A stretch of DNA of 64,000 nt from the NCBI GenBank assembly GCA_016861045.1, contig BOKP01000001.1, positions 123,529 to 187,528 on the forward strand, read 5' to 3'. The stretch comes from Actinomycetes bacterium (GTDB taxonomy: Bacteria; Actinomycetota; Thermoleophilia; Solirubrobacterales; 70-9). Below the pieces are notes generated by a model. That model did no database searches, was not told the DNA's origin, and was given only the letters and a program-made list of their open reading frames with translations. Positions 26,615 to 34,901 of the stretch are shown in pieces. Both the position numbers and the translations under genes were made by a program. The first letter of the stretch is position 1. Every line of letters starts with the position of its first letter.

Positions 26615-27544
26615 CTGCATGATCGCGGCATCGATGAGGCCCCCGCCAATCCCGCAGCCGCGCCGCCCGCCGAGGGAATCGCCGCGCTGCAACCGGGCCG
26701 CCCCCTCGCGGGCCGCTTCGCGGTGGCTCGCAAGGATCGCCAGCAGGCGAAGAACGGCGCTCCCTACCTGAGCCTCGAGCTGCGCGACCGGACCGGCTCG
26801 ATCCCGGCCCGGATCTTTCGCGACGTCGATGTGCTCGGCGCCCGCTTCGATCGTGGCGACGCGGTCGAGGTCCGGGGCAAGGTCGAGCGCTTCCGCGGGG
26901 CCCTGTCGGCGGAGGTGACGGCGCTGCGGCGGATCGAGGCCGGCACCTTCGACCCGGCCGAGTTCCTGCCTTCCGCCTACCGCTCGGTCGAGGAGCTCGA
27001 GGGCTTTTTCGAGCACCTGACTCGCGAGGTCCACGACGCCGGGCTGCGGGCCGTGGTCGAGGGAGTGCTCAACACCGAGCCGGTCGCCTCCGAGTTCCGA
27101 CGCGCGCCCTGCACGCGGGCCGGCCACCACGCCTACCTCGGTGGCCTGCTCGAGCACACGGTCGCGGTCGGGACCCTGGTCGGGGAGGTCTGCCAGCTCC
27201 ACCCGAAGCTCGACTCCGACCTGCTGATGGCGGCGGCGCTGCTCCACGACGTCGGCAAGTCGCGCGAGTTCACCTACGGCGCCGAGTTCGCGATCAGCGA
27301 CGAGGGGGCGATGCTCGGCCACCTGGCGATCGGCGCCGCCCTGATCGAGCCCGCCGCCGCGGCGCTCGACCCTCCGCGGCGGCTGGCGCTCCTGCACTGC
27401 GTCCTCAGCCACCACGGCCCCGAGGCCGCCGGCCGCGCCCGCGGCGGCGGGTCAGGGTTCGCCTCTCCCGAGGCGCTGGCGCTGGCCCGGCTGAACGCCC
27501 TCGACGCCTCGGTCAAGGGCGCGCTCGAGCGCGGGCTGAGGTAG
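26615..27544 (+). CDS. YhaM-like OB-fold/HD-domain nuclease or phosphohydrolase, start uncertain
   Basis: About 309 residues. An N-terminal OB-fold (AVARKDRQQAKNGAPYLSLE, LRDRTGSIPARIFRDVD) is followed by an HD domain with AGHHAYLGGLLEHTVAV, LLMAAALLHDVGKSREF and HCVLSHHGPE; the metal-binding His/HD residues are present. The domain order matches YhaM/CBF1 3'-5' exoribonucleases. No ATG, GTG or TTG is in frame before the OB-fold. The first possible site is CTG at 26615, and the next canonical start (GTG 26723) would remove the first strand. The gene is divergent from PAC2. Confidence 0.8.
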   Translation: MHDRGIDEAPANPAAAPPAEGIAALQPGRPLAGRFAVARKDRQQAKNGAPYLSLELRDRTGSIPARIFRDVDVLGARFDRGDAVEVRGKVERFRGALSAEVTALRRIEAGTFDPAEFLPSAYRSVEELEGFFEHLTREVHDAGLRAVVEGVLNTEPVASEFRRAPCTRAGHHAYLGGLLEHTVAVGTLVGEVCQLHPKLDSDLLMAAALLHDVGKSREFTYGAEFAISDEGAMLGHLAIGAALIEPAAAALDPPRRLALLHCVLSHHGPEAAGRARGGGSGFASPEALALARLNALDASVKGALERGLR

Positions 27545-27664
27545 GTGACCCCGACCGGATCCTCCGGCTTCGCCGTCCGGTCCGGTCGGTTCGCTCGGCG
27601 TGGATGCGGCGGCGCGTGGATCACGGCATCTCCCCGGGCTTCGCCCTGCGGGATGCCGAAGACG

Positions 27665-27688
27665 CCGCGCCGCCTCTGAGCGGCGCGG
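27665..27688. terminator. Hairpin between convergent genes
   Basis: CCGCGCCGC and GCGGCGCGG form a 9-bp stem with a six-base loop. It lies in the 243-base gap between the YhaM-like gene and the convergent RTX gene and could terminate both. The rest of the gap is GC-rich with further small inverted repeats. Confidence 0.45.
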
Positions 27689-27787
27689 GGCGGGCTTCGC
27701 CCGTCCGCTTCCGCCGGCTCCAGTTGCAAACCGCGGCGGCGCTCGGACAACGGCTGCCCTGTCGGGCTGCCGGAAGCGCTGAGGCGC

Positions 27788-29221
27788 CTATCGGAAGAGG
27801 AGCCGGGCGGTCAGCGACTTCTTCGACTTCGAGTGGCCGATCTTGCCCCAGATCGCGACGTCGCACTTCGGCCCCCGCTTCGGCGGCATCTTGATGTTGA
27901 ACTCGACCGGCGTCGTCCCCTGGTTGCCGGTCGAGCGCCACACGTCGGGCGCGGAGTAGTCGCGGGAGCAGGTGTTGGTGTAGGCCCACTCGATCCGCTG
28001 GTGGCTCGGCCTCGATGTGATCCTGCCGTCGAGCTCGCGCGGGCGGTGAACCGTCCCGAGCGCGACGACGTTGGGCTTGTCGCGGCGCGAGCCGTCCTTG
28101 TCGAGGAGCTTCATCCCGCCCTTGCCGTCGCCCGTGCGGATCGTCGTGAAGCCGGCGATCCGGGCGTACTTGTCCGGGAACGGGTAGCCGTCGGAGGTGA
28201 CGAACGGGGCCGACCCCGACTGGCCCCCGGGCTTGCCGCCGCCACCCTCCCTGGCCGCGGCGACGCGGCCGCGGCGATCGGTCTCCCGCACCCGCTCGCA
28301 GGAGTTGAGCCGCTCGCTGCCGCCGCGGTAGTTGCAGACGTCGAAGCCGGCGTCCCCCCAGAAGTCGTCACGGCCCTCGCCGCCGGTGAGCTCGTCGTCT
28401 CCCTCGCTTCCGTACAGCCCGTCGGCGTTCGACTCGCCGAACAGCGAGTCGTCGCCGCCGTCGCCCCGGAGGAGATCGTCGGACCCGCCGCCGCGAAGGG
28501 TGTCGTCGCCGCCGTGACCGAAGATCCTGTCCTCGCCGATGTTGCCCTGGAGGGCGTCGTCCAGCTCCGAGCCGACGATCCGGTCGTCGTCGTAGCCGCC
28601 GTTCATGTACTGCGCGCCATCGTCCTCTCCCTTGGTGAGCCGCACCGACAGCCGGTCGTTCAGCGTGCCGCCGAAGATCTGATCGCCGCCGCCGCCGACG
28701 ACGACGTCGGCGCCATAGTCGCCGTCGATGAAGTCGAGGCCCTCGCCCCACGCGATCACCCGGTCCTCCTCGGAGCCGCCGAGCACGTAGTCGTCCCCGG
28801 GGCCTCCCTCGGTCTCGTCGTCGCCCTCCTCGCCGTAGACGGCGTCGTCGCCGCCGTCGCCGAAGACCTTGTCGTCGCCGGTCCCGCCGCAGACGATGTC
28901 GTCGCCGCCGCGGCCGTAGACGCGGTCGTCGCCGTTGCCGCCGTTGAGGAGGTCGTCCCGGGGCGTGCCGTAGAGCACGTCGCGGCCGTCGCCGGCGTTG
29001 TACTTGACGCCCTTGCCGCGGGCGTGGATCGTCCGCCCCTTCTTGTCCCCCTCCTGGTCGAACTTGCGGCAGATCAGCATGTCGGCCGCCTCCGCGGGTT
29101 GCGGGATCAGCAGCGTCGCGAGCAGGGCGATGCCGATCGCGATCAGGACCGGCGGCACCGCGAGCGGCAGCGCCCGGCGGAGCCGTGGCTCGTCGTTCGT
29201 CGCGGCGAATGCGCATGCCAT
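27788..29221 (-). CDS. Secreted RTX-type (haemolysin-type) calcium-binding repeat protein
   Basis: 477 residues. An N-terminal hydrophobic export signal (VPPVLIAIGIALLATLLIP, cleaved near AEA) is followed by about 25 Gly/Asp nonapeptide repeats from residue 80 to 305, for example GNGDDRVYGRGGDDIVCGG and GDGGDDSLFGESNADG. These form a calcium-stabilised beta-roll outside the cell. A second, non-repetitive domain of about 150 residues follows a Gly-rich linker and has several conserved Cys. Function is unknown; such proteins are common in Thermoleophilia. Unlike the remnants at 3373 and 25272, this frame is intact. Confidence 0.88.
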   Translation of the reverse strand: MACAFAATNDEPRLRRALPLAVPPVLIAIGIALLATLLIPQPAEAADMLICRKFDQEGDKKGRTIHARGKGVKYNAGDGRDVLYGTPRDDLLNGGNGDDRVYGRGGDDIVCGGTGDDKVFGDGGDDAVYGEEGDDETEGGPGDDYVLGGSEEDRVIAWGEGLDFIDGDYGADVVVGGGGDQIFGGTLNDRLSVRLTKGEDDGAQYMNGGYDDDRIVGSELDDALQGNIGEDRIFGHGGDDTLRGGGSDDLLRGDGGDDSLFGESNADGLYGSEGDDELTGGEGRDDFWGDAGFDVCNYRGGSERLNSCERVRETDRRGRVAAAREGGGGKPGGQSGSAPFVTSDGYPFPDKYARIAGFTTIRTGDGKGGMKLLDKDGSRRDKPNVVALGTVHRPRELDGRITSRPSHQRIEWAYTNTCSRDYSAPDVWRSTGNQGTTPVEFNIKMPPKRGPKCDVAIWGKIGHSKSKKSLTARLLFR

Positions 29222-29258
29222 CTGGTTGAAGGTCGGCGTGGTCCGGTCGATCCTTGAA

Positions 29259-29675
29259 TCACCAATCGTCGCCGCTCGGGCGGCGACGCTCGCGCTTGCG
29301 CTCCGATCGCCGGCGCTTGTCGGCGAGGCGGCGCTCGCGGGCGGCGCGGCCGGGCCCGGTCGGGCGCCGCCGCTTGCCGGGGGCGGCGGCGCCGGCGAGC
29401 CGGATCCGGAGACGCTCGAGGGCGACGGCGCGGTTTCGGGCCTGGCCGCGGGACTCCTGGGCGACGGCGGTGACGCGCGGCCCGAGGCGGGCGGCGATCC
29501 GGTCGCGGATCGCCGCCGGCAGCGCTGCCGACGCGCGTACGTCGAAGACCGCCTCGACCCGCGAGGCGGTCACGTTCGCGTGCTGGCCGCCGGGGCCGCC
29601 GGAGCGGCTTGCGCGCAGCTCGACCTCGGCGAGCGGGATCGTCACGCCCGCGCCGATGTCGAGGCCCTCGCTCAC
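29259..29675 (-). CDS. arfB: ArfB/YaeJ-type alternative ribosome-rescue peptidyl-tRNA hydrolase
   Basis: 138 residues, normal for the family. The catalytic loop is RASRSGGPGGQHANVTASRV with the essential GGQ. The C-terminal tail is strongly basic (DKRRRSERKRERRRPSG) and in this family enters the mRNA channel of stalled ribosomes. It releases peptides from stalled 70S ribosomes. The GTG start at 29675 overlaps the stop of the TauE/SafE gene upstream (GTGA), so it is the last gene of a three-gene operon. Confidence 0.93.
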   Translation of the reverse strand: MSEGLDIGAGVTIPLAEVELRASRSGGPGGQHANVTASRVEAVFDVRASAALPAAIRDRIAARLGPRVTAVAQESRGQARNRAVALERLRIRLAGAAAPGKRRRPTGPGRAARERRLADKRRRSERKRERRRPSGDDW

Positions 29676-30046
29676 GGCGCCTTGGGCGTGAGGCCGCGGC
29701 GGAGCAGGCGAACCGCGACGATCGAGCAGAGCGCCGCGAACCCGAGCTCGAGCGCTCGCTCCGGGAGCGCGTTGGCGACGGCGACGCCCGCGATCACCCC
29801 CGGCACCGCCAGCGCGCCGATCGCGAACCCGTCGCGAAGCTCGACGTTGCCGCGGCGGCGCTGCCACCAGGTGCCGACCATCGCCATCGGCACGATCACG
29901 AGCAGCGAAGTCGCCTCCGCCTCGATCTGGGAGTGGTCGAGCAGGACCGCGAGCGCCGGGACGAAGAGGATCCCGCCGCCGACCCCGAGCAGGCCGCCGA
30001 GGGCGCCGCCGGCAAGGGCGAGCAGGACGGCGAGGGCGGCGTCCAT
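29672..30046 (-). CDS. Half-size TauE/SafE membrane protein (second of pair)
   Basis: 124 residues with four membrane segments. GALGGLLGVGGGILFVPALA is the TauE/SafE signature normally found at the start of each half of this 8-TM family. The full-length family exports or takes up sulfite, sulfoacetate and related anions. Here only one half is encoded, and the other half comes from the gene just upstream, with a one-base overlap (TGATG). The two probably form a heterodimer equivalent to one full transporter. The substrate is unknown. Confidence 0.82.
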   Translation of the reverse strand: MDAALAVLLALAGGALGGLLGVGGGILFVPALAVLLDHSQIEAEATSLLVIVPMAMVGTWWQRRRGNVELRDGFAIGALAVPGVIAGVAVANALPERALELGFAALCSIVAVRLLRRGLTPKAP

Positions 30047-30405
30047 CAGGGGATCACCAGATCGACCGCGACCGCGACCAGCAGGACGGCGAAGAGCAGC
30101 GAGACGGCGCGCTCGGGAATCCGCTGCTGGATGGCGACGCCGAGGCCGACCCCGGCGACGGCCGGGACCGCCAGCAGCGCCGCGTCGTCGAGGCGGACGT
30201 TGCCGTAGAGCCCCTGCAGCAGCGAGCCGAGCGCGGCCACGATCGCGATCGCGCACAGCGACGTCGCCGTCGCGCGCCGCTCGCCGAAGCCGGTCGCGAT
30301 CAGCAGCGGCACCATCACGACGCCGCCGCCGACGCCGAAGAGGCCGCTGAAGGCGCCGCCGAGGATGCCGGTCACGGCGAATCGCATCGTCCGGCTCGTG
30401 GGCAC
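30046..30405 (-). CDS. Half-size TauE/SafE membrane protein (first of pair)
   Basis: 119 residues with four membrane segments. It starts MPTSRTMRFAVTGILGG and carries the signature AFSGLFGVGGGVVMVPLL. It is similar to the next gene, consistent with an ancient duplication that in other bacteria is fused into one 8-TM protein. The GTG at 30405 lies six bases below a TAGTAT hexamer; an ATG at 30387 is an alternative start. It is the first gene of the operon that ends with arfB. Confidence 0.82.
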   Translation of the reverse strand: MPTSRTMRFAVTGILGGAFSGLFGVGGGVVMVPLLIATGFGERRATATSLCAIAIVAALGSLLQGLYGNVRLDDAALLAVPAVAGVGLGVAIQQRIPERAVSLLFAVLLVAVAVDLVIP

Positions 30406-30410
30406 GGCGC

Positions 30411-30418
30411 GATACTAG
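30411..30418. promoter_or_regulatory. Overlapping divergent -10 elements
   Basis: GATACTAG holds TAGTAT on the minus strand (30412-30417, six bases above the GTG at 30405). On the plus strand it holds TACTAG or GATACT, 6-7 bases above the otsB GTG/ATG. The two divergent genes seem to share one small AT-rich core, both as leaderless mRNAs. Confidence 0.45.
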
Positions 30419-30425
30419 GCGAGTG

Positions 30426-31226
30426 ATGACCGCCTCCTCGCCGGCCGCCGCGCTGGAGCCGTTCCTGGCCGATCCCGGGGCGGCCGCGGTGCTCTGTGAT
30501 CTCGACGGCACGCTCGCGCCGATCGTCGACCGGCCCGATCGGGCCCGGGTCCCGGGGCGGGTCCGGGTGGCGCTGGCCCGGATCGCCGGGCGCTACGCGC
30601 TCGCGGCCGTGGTGAGCGGCCGCCGGGCGGAGGATGCCCGCGCGATCGTCGGGCTCGAGGAGCTGACCTACGTCGGCAACCACGGCTTCGAGCTGCTGCT
30701 GCCGCGCGCACCGGCGCCGCGCCCCGCGCCGGCGCTCGGTCCGCGCGCGAGCGCTGCCGCCGATTTCGCGGCCCGGCTCGAGCGCTCCGGGCTCGAGCGC
30801 TCCGGGCTGCGGCTCGAGGACAAGGGGGCGATCGTGGCCCTGCACTGGCGCGGAGCCGTCGACGAGCGCGGGGCGGAGGCGGCCGCCGAGCGGATCGCGG
30901 CCGCCGCCGCCGCGGCCGGCCTCGTCGTCCACCGCGGCCGCAAGGTCCTCGAGCTGCGGCCGGCCGCGTCCGTCGACAAGGGCACGGCGATCGAGGCGCT
31001 GGTGGAGGGGGGAGGTGCCTCGGTGGCGCTCTACGCCGGCGACGACCGCACCGACCTCGACGGCTTCGCCGCCCTCGACCGGCTCGTCGCGAGCGGCCGT
31101 CTGCGGACGGCGCTCCGGGTCGGCGTCGCCTCCGCCGAGGGCCCGCCGGAGATCGCCGAGCGCGCCGATCTGACCGTGGCGAGCCCGGCCGAGCTCGTCC
31201 CGCTCCTCGTCGCCCTCGCCGGCTGA
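30426..31226 (+). CDS. otsB: Trehalose-6-phosphate phosphatase
   Basis: 266 residues of the HAD superfamily. The catalytic motif is LCDLDGTLAPI, then VVSGRRAEDARAIVG (motif II region), and the acidic motif YAGDDRTDLDGFAAL. YVGNHGFELLL is the substrate-specificity segment of trehalose phosphatases. It converts trehalose-6-phosphate to trehalose, an osmoprotectant. No otsA is nearby. A 15-bp in-frame tandem repeat (CTCGAGCGCTCCGGG twice) encodes LERSGLERSG. GTG at 30423 is an alternative start. It overlaps the next gene as TGATG. Confidence 0.88.
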   Translation: MTASSPAAALEPFLADPGAAAVLCDLDGTLAPIVDRPDRARVPGRVRVALARIAGRYALAAVVSGRRAEDARAIVGLEELTYVGNHGFELLLPRAPAPRPAPALGPRASAAADFAARLERSGLERSGLRLEDKGAIVALHWRGAVDERGAEAAAERIAAAAAAAGLVVHRGRKVLELRPAASVDKGTAIEALVEGGGASVALYAGDDRTDLDGFAALDRLVASGRLRTALRVGVASAEGPPEIAERADLTVASPAELVPLLVALAG

Positions 31227-31747
31227 TGCAGTACAAGGACCTCCTGCGGGGAACGGTGCTGCTCGTCGCGATCGAGGCCACCGGCCTGGCCGCGATCTCG
31301 GCGGTGACGATCAACTCGACCGGCGACGACTTCCTCGCCGCGGTCGCGCTCGGCTGGTGGCTGGCCGCGATCGCCGTCGGCGTCTGGATCGGGCGGCCGT
31401 CGCGAACGGCGGCGGCCCTGAGCGGGCCGTTGGCGGCGGCGAAGACGTCGGCCCAGCTACCGGCCGAATCGCCGGCGCGGATCGCGCTGGCGCGGCTCTG
31501 GCCGATCGCGCTGTTCGCGATCGTCGCCGGCGCCGCCGGCCCGCTCTGGCCGCAGGTGCCGGCGATCGCGACCGGGTTCGCGCTCGGCGTGGCGACCGCG
31601 TGGCGCAACCGGGAGTCGGCGGTGACCGCGGTCGAGGAGCGCGACGGCGTCTGCTTCTATGTCGAGCACGGCTCCGCCTTCGACCCGATCAGGCTGATCC
31701 GGACGCCGGGCCTGCGGCGGGGGACGACGCCGTCGCCGAGCGCCTAG
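31226..31747 (+). CDS. Small membrane protein of unknown function, downstream of otsB
   Basis: 173 residues with three or four hydrophobic segments (RGTVLLVAIEATGLAAISAV, FLAAVALGWWLAAIAVGVWI, LWPIALFAIVAGAAGPLW). A cytoplasmic tail ends in VEERDGVCFYVEHGSAFDPI. No family was recognised. The start codon overlaps the otsB stop by one base, so the two are co-translated. A link to trehalose metabolism is only an inference from this. Confidence 0.72.
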   Translation: MQYKDLLRGTVLLVAIEATGLAAISAVTINSTGDDFLAAVALGWWLAAIAVGVWIGRPSRTAAALSGPLAAAKTSAQLPAESPARIALARLWPIALFAIVAGAAGPLWPQVPAIATGFALGVATAWRNRESAVTAVEERDGVCFYVEHGSAFDPIRLIRTPGLRRGTTPSPSA

Positions 31748-31769
31748 GCACGTCGAGCGGCCGCCCTCC

Positions 31770-33491
31770 TCACAGGAGCTTGCGGAGCTGCGCCCAGGTG
31801 CGGGTGTTGGCGACCTGCTTCGCGCTGAGGCCGGCGCGCCGGGCGGTGGCGACCGCGAAGTCCATGTTCGCGAGCGTCCGGGTCCGGTGGGCGTCGGTGG
31901 TGCAGACGATCGGGACCCCGGCCTCGGCGGCGAGCCGGGCGTGCCGGTCGCCGAGGTCGCGGCGGCTCGGGTTGCCGTTGATCTCGATCATCGTCCCGGC
32001 CTCGGCCGCGGCCGCGATCACCGCGTCGACGTCGAGGTCGTAGGGCTCGCGGCGGAGCAGCAGGCGCCCGGTCGGGTGGCCGAGGCAGCTCACGAGCGGG
32101 TGGCGGACCGCGGCGACGATCCGGTCGGTCATCCGTCGCTTCGACATCCGGAAGGAGGTGTGGACGCTCGCGATCACCCAGTCGAGGCGCTCGAGGACAT
32201 CGTCGGGGTAGTCGAGCCCCCCGTCGGCGCCGATATTGACCTCGGAGCCGGCGAGCAGGCGGAAGCGGCGGCTGCCGTGCTCGGCGTTGTAGGCGGCGAC
32301 CTCGTCGACCCGGCGCAGCAGGTCGCCCGCCTGGACGTCGTCGCCGAACCCGTGCGTCGCCGAGTGATCGGTGATCGCGAGGTAGGCGTAGCCGCGGTCG
32401 CGGGCCGCCGCCGCCATCTCGGCGAGGGTGTTGCGGCCGTCGGAGAGCGTCGTGTGGCAGTGGAGGTCGCCGCGGATGTCGGCGACGGTGACGAGCTCCG
32501 GCAGCTCGCCCCGCTCGGCGAGCGAGATCTCGTCCCGTCCCTCGCGGAGCTCGGGCTCGATGTAATCGAGGCCGAGGCGGGCGTAGACGCCGGCCTCGTC
32601 GGCGCAGCGGGTGACCGCATCGCCCTCGATCTCGGCGATGCCGTGCTCGGAGACCGACAGCCCCATCCGCTGCGCCCGCTCGCGGAGCTTGACGTTGTGC
32701 GCCGCGGACCCGGTGAGGTGCTGAAGCAGGTTCCCGAGCTCGGCCGCCGGGACGATCCGCAAGTCAACGGCGATGCCGTTGTGCGTGCGGGCCCGGACCC
32801 CGTTCGCGCTCGGGTTCCCGGCCTCGCCGATGAGATCGTGCCCGATCAGAGCGTGCGCCAGCGCCGTCGGGTCGGAGGCGGTGGCGACGATGTCGATGTC
32901 CTTGCAGGTGTCGGCCCAGCGGCGAGCCGAGCCGGCGAGGATCACCTCGCCGGCCGCGGCGTGCGAGCGCAGGCCGGCCACCAGCTCGGCGCCGATCTCG
33001 CGGACGTCGCTGAGCAGCCGCCGCTCCCCGTCGCCCTCGGCCTCGATCCGGTCGAGCGCCGCGAGGACGTTCTGCTCGAACTTCGGCCCGAGGCCGCGGA
33101 GGCCGCTGAGCTCGCCCGCCGCGGCCGCGGCGCGGAGCCCCTCGAGCGTGGCGATCCCCGTCTCGTCGTAGATCCGCCGGACCGTCTTCGCGCCGACTCC
33201 GGGAAGCCGGGTGAGCTCGACCAGGGTCGCGGGGAGCCGCTGCTTCAGCTTCCTTGCCGCCGGGATCTCGCCCTCGTCGAGCAGGGCGACGATCTTCTCC
33301 TGGATCGTGTCGCCGATCCCCTCGAGCTCGGTGGCGCGACCTGCCCGGGCGAGCTCGCCGACCGGGACCGGGCTCTCGGCGATCGTGCGCGCCGCGTCGC
33401 GGTAGGCGAGGACCCGGAAGCGGTTGGCGCCGTCGAGCTCGTACAACGTCCCGAGCTCGCGGAACGCGGCGGCGATCTCGGCGTTGTGCAT
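31770..33491 (-). CDS. polX: PolX-family DNA polymerase/3'-5' exonuclease
   Basis: 573 residues, normal for bacterial PolX. The N-terminal helical domain (AAAFRELGTLYELDGANRFR) and helix-hairpin-helix (TRLPGVGAKTVRRIYDE) precede the polymerase core with AGSARRWADTCKDIDIVA. The C-terminal PHP domain has the metal ligands in DLHCHTTLSDG, AITDHSATHG, IASVHTSF and TDAHRTRT. These enzymes fill short gaps in base-excision repair, and the PHP domain provides 3'-5' exonuclease and AP-endonuclease activity. A TAGGTT hexamer lies six bases above the ATG. Confidence 0.94.
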   Translation of the reverse strand: MHNAEIAAAFRELGTLYELDGANRFRVLAYRDAARTIAESPVPVGELARAGRATELEGIGDTIQEKIVALLDEGEIPAARKLKQRLPATLVELTRLPGVGAKTVRRIYDETGIATLEGLRAAAAAGELSGLRGLGPKFEQNVLAALDRIEAEGDGERRLLSDVREIGAELVAGLRSHAAAGEVILAGSARRWADTCKDIDIVATASDPTALAHALIGHDLIGEAGNPSANGVRARTHNGIAVDLRIVPAAELGNLLQHLTGSAAHNVKLRERAQRMGLSVSEHGIAEIEGDAVTRCADEAGVYARLGLDYIEPELREGRDEISLAERGELPELVTVADIRGDLHCHTTLSDGRNTLAEMAAAARDRGYAYLAITDHSATHGFGDDVQAGDLLRRVDEVAAYNAEHGSRRFRLLAGSEVNIGADGGLDYPDDVLERLDWVIASVHTSFRMSKRRMTDRIVAAVRHPLVSCLGHPTGRLLLRREPYDLDVDAVIAAAAEAGTMIEINGNPSRRDLGDRHARLAAEAGVPIVCTTDAHRTRTLANMDFAVATARRAGLSAKQVANTRTWAQLRKLL

Positions 33492-33497
33492 CCGCCA

Positions 33498-33503
33498 AAC
33501 CTA
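33498..33503 (-). promoter_or_regulatory. Leaderless -10 element for polX
   Basis: TAGGTT on the minus strand is six bases before the ATG at 33491. Confidence 0.45.
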
Positions 33504-33616
33504 GTCTCCGGCGGCGGGGCGCGAGCGGGAGGTCGCGCCGCGACCCGGCGACGGGGCGCAGGCGGGCGCGGCGGCGCCGCGCGAGCCGCGCAGTTATCTA
33601 CTCTGCGCCCGCACCG

Positions 33617-34348
33617 ATGCCCGCACCGCTCCCGAACAGGGTCGTGCTGCCGACCTACAACGAGGCCGAGAACCTCGAGGCGCTCGCCGCGGCGGTCCTC
33701 GCCGCCGCTCCCGGCGGCACCGGGATCCTCGTCGTCGACGATGCCTCGCCGGACGGGACCGGGACGATCGCCGACCGGCTCGCCGCCGCCGACGAGCGGA
33801 TCGACGTCTTGCACCGGCCGCGCAAGGAGGGGCTCGGGCCGGCCTACGTCGCCGGGTTCTCGTGGGCGCTCGCCGGCGGCGCCGAGCGGATCGTCCAGAT
33901 GGACGCGGACTTCTCCCACGACCCGGCCGACGTCCCGCGACTGGTCGAGGCCACGGCCGAGGGCGGCGCCGACCTCGCGCTCGGGTCGCGGTACGCGCCG
34001 GGGGGCGGAGTCGGGGACTGGGGATTCCTGCGGCGGGCGATCTCGCGCTGGGGCAGCGTCTACGCGCGCGCCTGGCTCGGGGTCGGGGTCCACGATCTCA
34101 CCGGCGGCTTCAAGTGCTTTCGACGACGGGTGCTGGAGGGGATTCGGCTCGAGACCGTCAGCGCGCTCGGCTACGCGTTCCAGATCGAGACCACCTACCG
34201 CGCGGTCAGCGCCGGCTTCGCCGTCGTCGAGGTCCCGATCGTGTTCAGCGACCGCCACGTCGGCGAGTCGAAGATGAGCCGGACGATCGTCGCCGAGGCG
34301 GTCTGGAGGGTTCCCCTGATGCGCCTCCGCGGGACCCGCTGGAGCTGA
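33617..34348 (+). CDS. Polyprenol-phosphate mannosyltransferase (DPM1-like GT2)
   Basis: 243 residues of the GT-A fold. It begins NRVVLPTYNEAENLEALAAA and has VVDDASPDGTGTIAD, QMDADFSHDP (DxD motif) and GSRYAPGGGVGDWG. These are the hallmarks of dolichol/polyprenol-phosphate mannose synthases (Ppm1 catalytic domain in actinobacteria). It transfers mannose from GDP-mannose to a polyprenyl phosphate at the inner face of the membrane. No membrane anchor is fused. The product would feed GT-C enzymes such as the one at 46883. Confidence 0.88.
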   Translation: MPAPLPNRVVLPTYNEAENLEALAAAVLAAAPGGTGILVVDDASPDGTGTIADRLAAADERIDVLHRPRKEGLGPAYVAGFSWALAGGAERIVQMDADFSHDPADVPRLVEATAEGGADLALGSRYAPGGGVGDWGFLRRAISRWGSVYARAWLGVGVHDLTGGFKCFRRRVLEGIRLETVSALGYAFQIETTYRAVSAGFAVVEVPIVFSDRHVGESKMSRTIVAEAVWRVPLMRLRGTRWS

Positions 34349-34354
34349 GGCTTC

Positions 34355-34379
34355 CAATACTTCATTTTTTGTAGTATTG
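34355..34379. promoter_or_regulatory. AT-rich inverted repeat upstream of trxA
   Basis: CAATACT and AGTATTG form a 7-bp inverted repeat around an 11-base spacer with six T residues. It stands out in this GC-rich sequence. It may end the upstream glycosyltransferase transcript or serve as an operator for trxA, whose start is 88 bases on. Confidence 0.45.
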
Positions 34380-34466
34380 TGTCGAGCGCAGCCGCGACGT
34401 GCTCGTCCGGTTGATCGGATCGCTATACAGAAACCCCCCACGCACCCCAGATCAGGAGTACCGACG

Positions 34467-34790
34467 ATGGCGAACCTCCCGCAAGTGACCGATAGCAGCT
34501 TCCAGGCCGAGGTCCTCGATTCGACCGAGCCCGTGCTGGTCGACTTCTGGGCGCCCTGGTGCGGCCCCTGCAGGGTCGTGCACCCGATCCTCGAGGAGCT
34601 GTCGGGAGAGCGCGACGACGTCAAGATCGTCAGCCTCAACATCGACGAGAACCAGGAGACGGCGAGCCGCTACCAGGTGATGTCGATCCCGACGATGATC
34701 GTCTTCAAGGGCGGTCAGCCGGCGAAGACGATCGTCGGCGCGATGCCGAAGAAGCGCCTCGAGCAGGAGCTCGAGCCGGCGTTGGCATAG
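34467..34790 (+). CDS. trxA: Thioredoxin
   Basis: 107 residues. The active site is WAPWCGPCRVVHPIL, with the cis-Pro segment MSIPTMIVFKGG. The full thioredoxin fold is present, and it reduces disulfides in the cytoplasm. The ATG at 34467 has AGGAG eight bases upstream. It has its own promoter region and is followed by a strong hairpin, so it is probably a single-gene unit. Confidence 0.96.
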   Translation: MANLPQVTDSSFQAEVLDSTEPVLVDFWAPWCGPCRVVHPILEELSGERDDVKIVSLNIDENQETASRYQVMSIPTMIVFKGGQPAKTIVGAMPKKRLEQELEPALA

Positions 34791-34818
34791 GCACCGGCGC
34801 GGGTCCTGTCGCCGGACA

Positions 34819-34850
34819 GCCCCACGGCGGGCTCCCGCCCGCCGTGGGGC
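34819..34850. terminator. Terminator hairpin between trxA and the convergent membrane-protein gene
   Basis: GCCCCACGGCGGG and its complement form a perfect 13-bp stem with a six-base loop, 28 bases after the trxA stop. Confidence 0.75.
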
Positions 34851-34901
34851 GCCTCCCGCGCCTCGGTTGCTGGTGGGCGGCGGCTCGAGGTCGCTCTCGG
34901 C

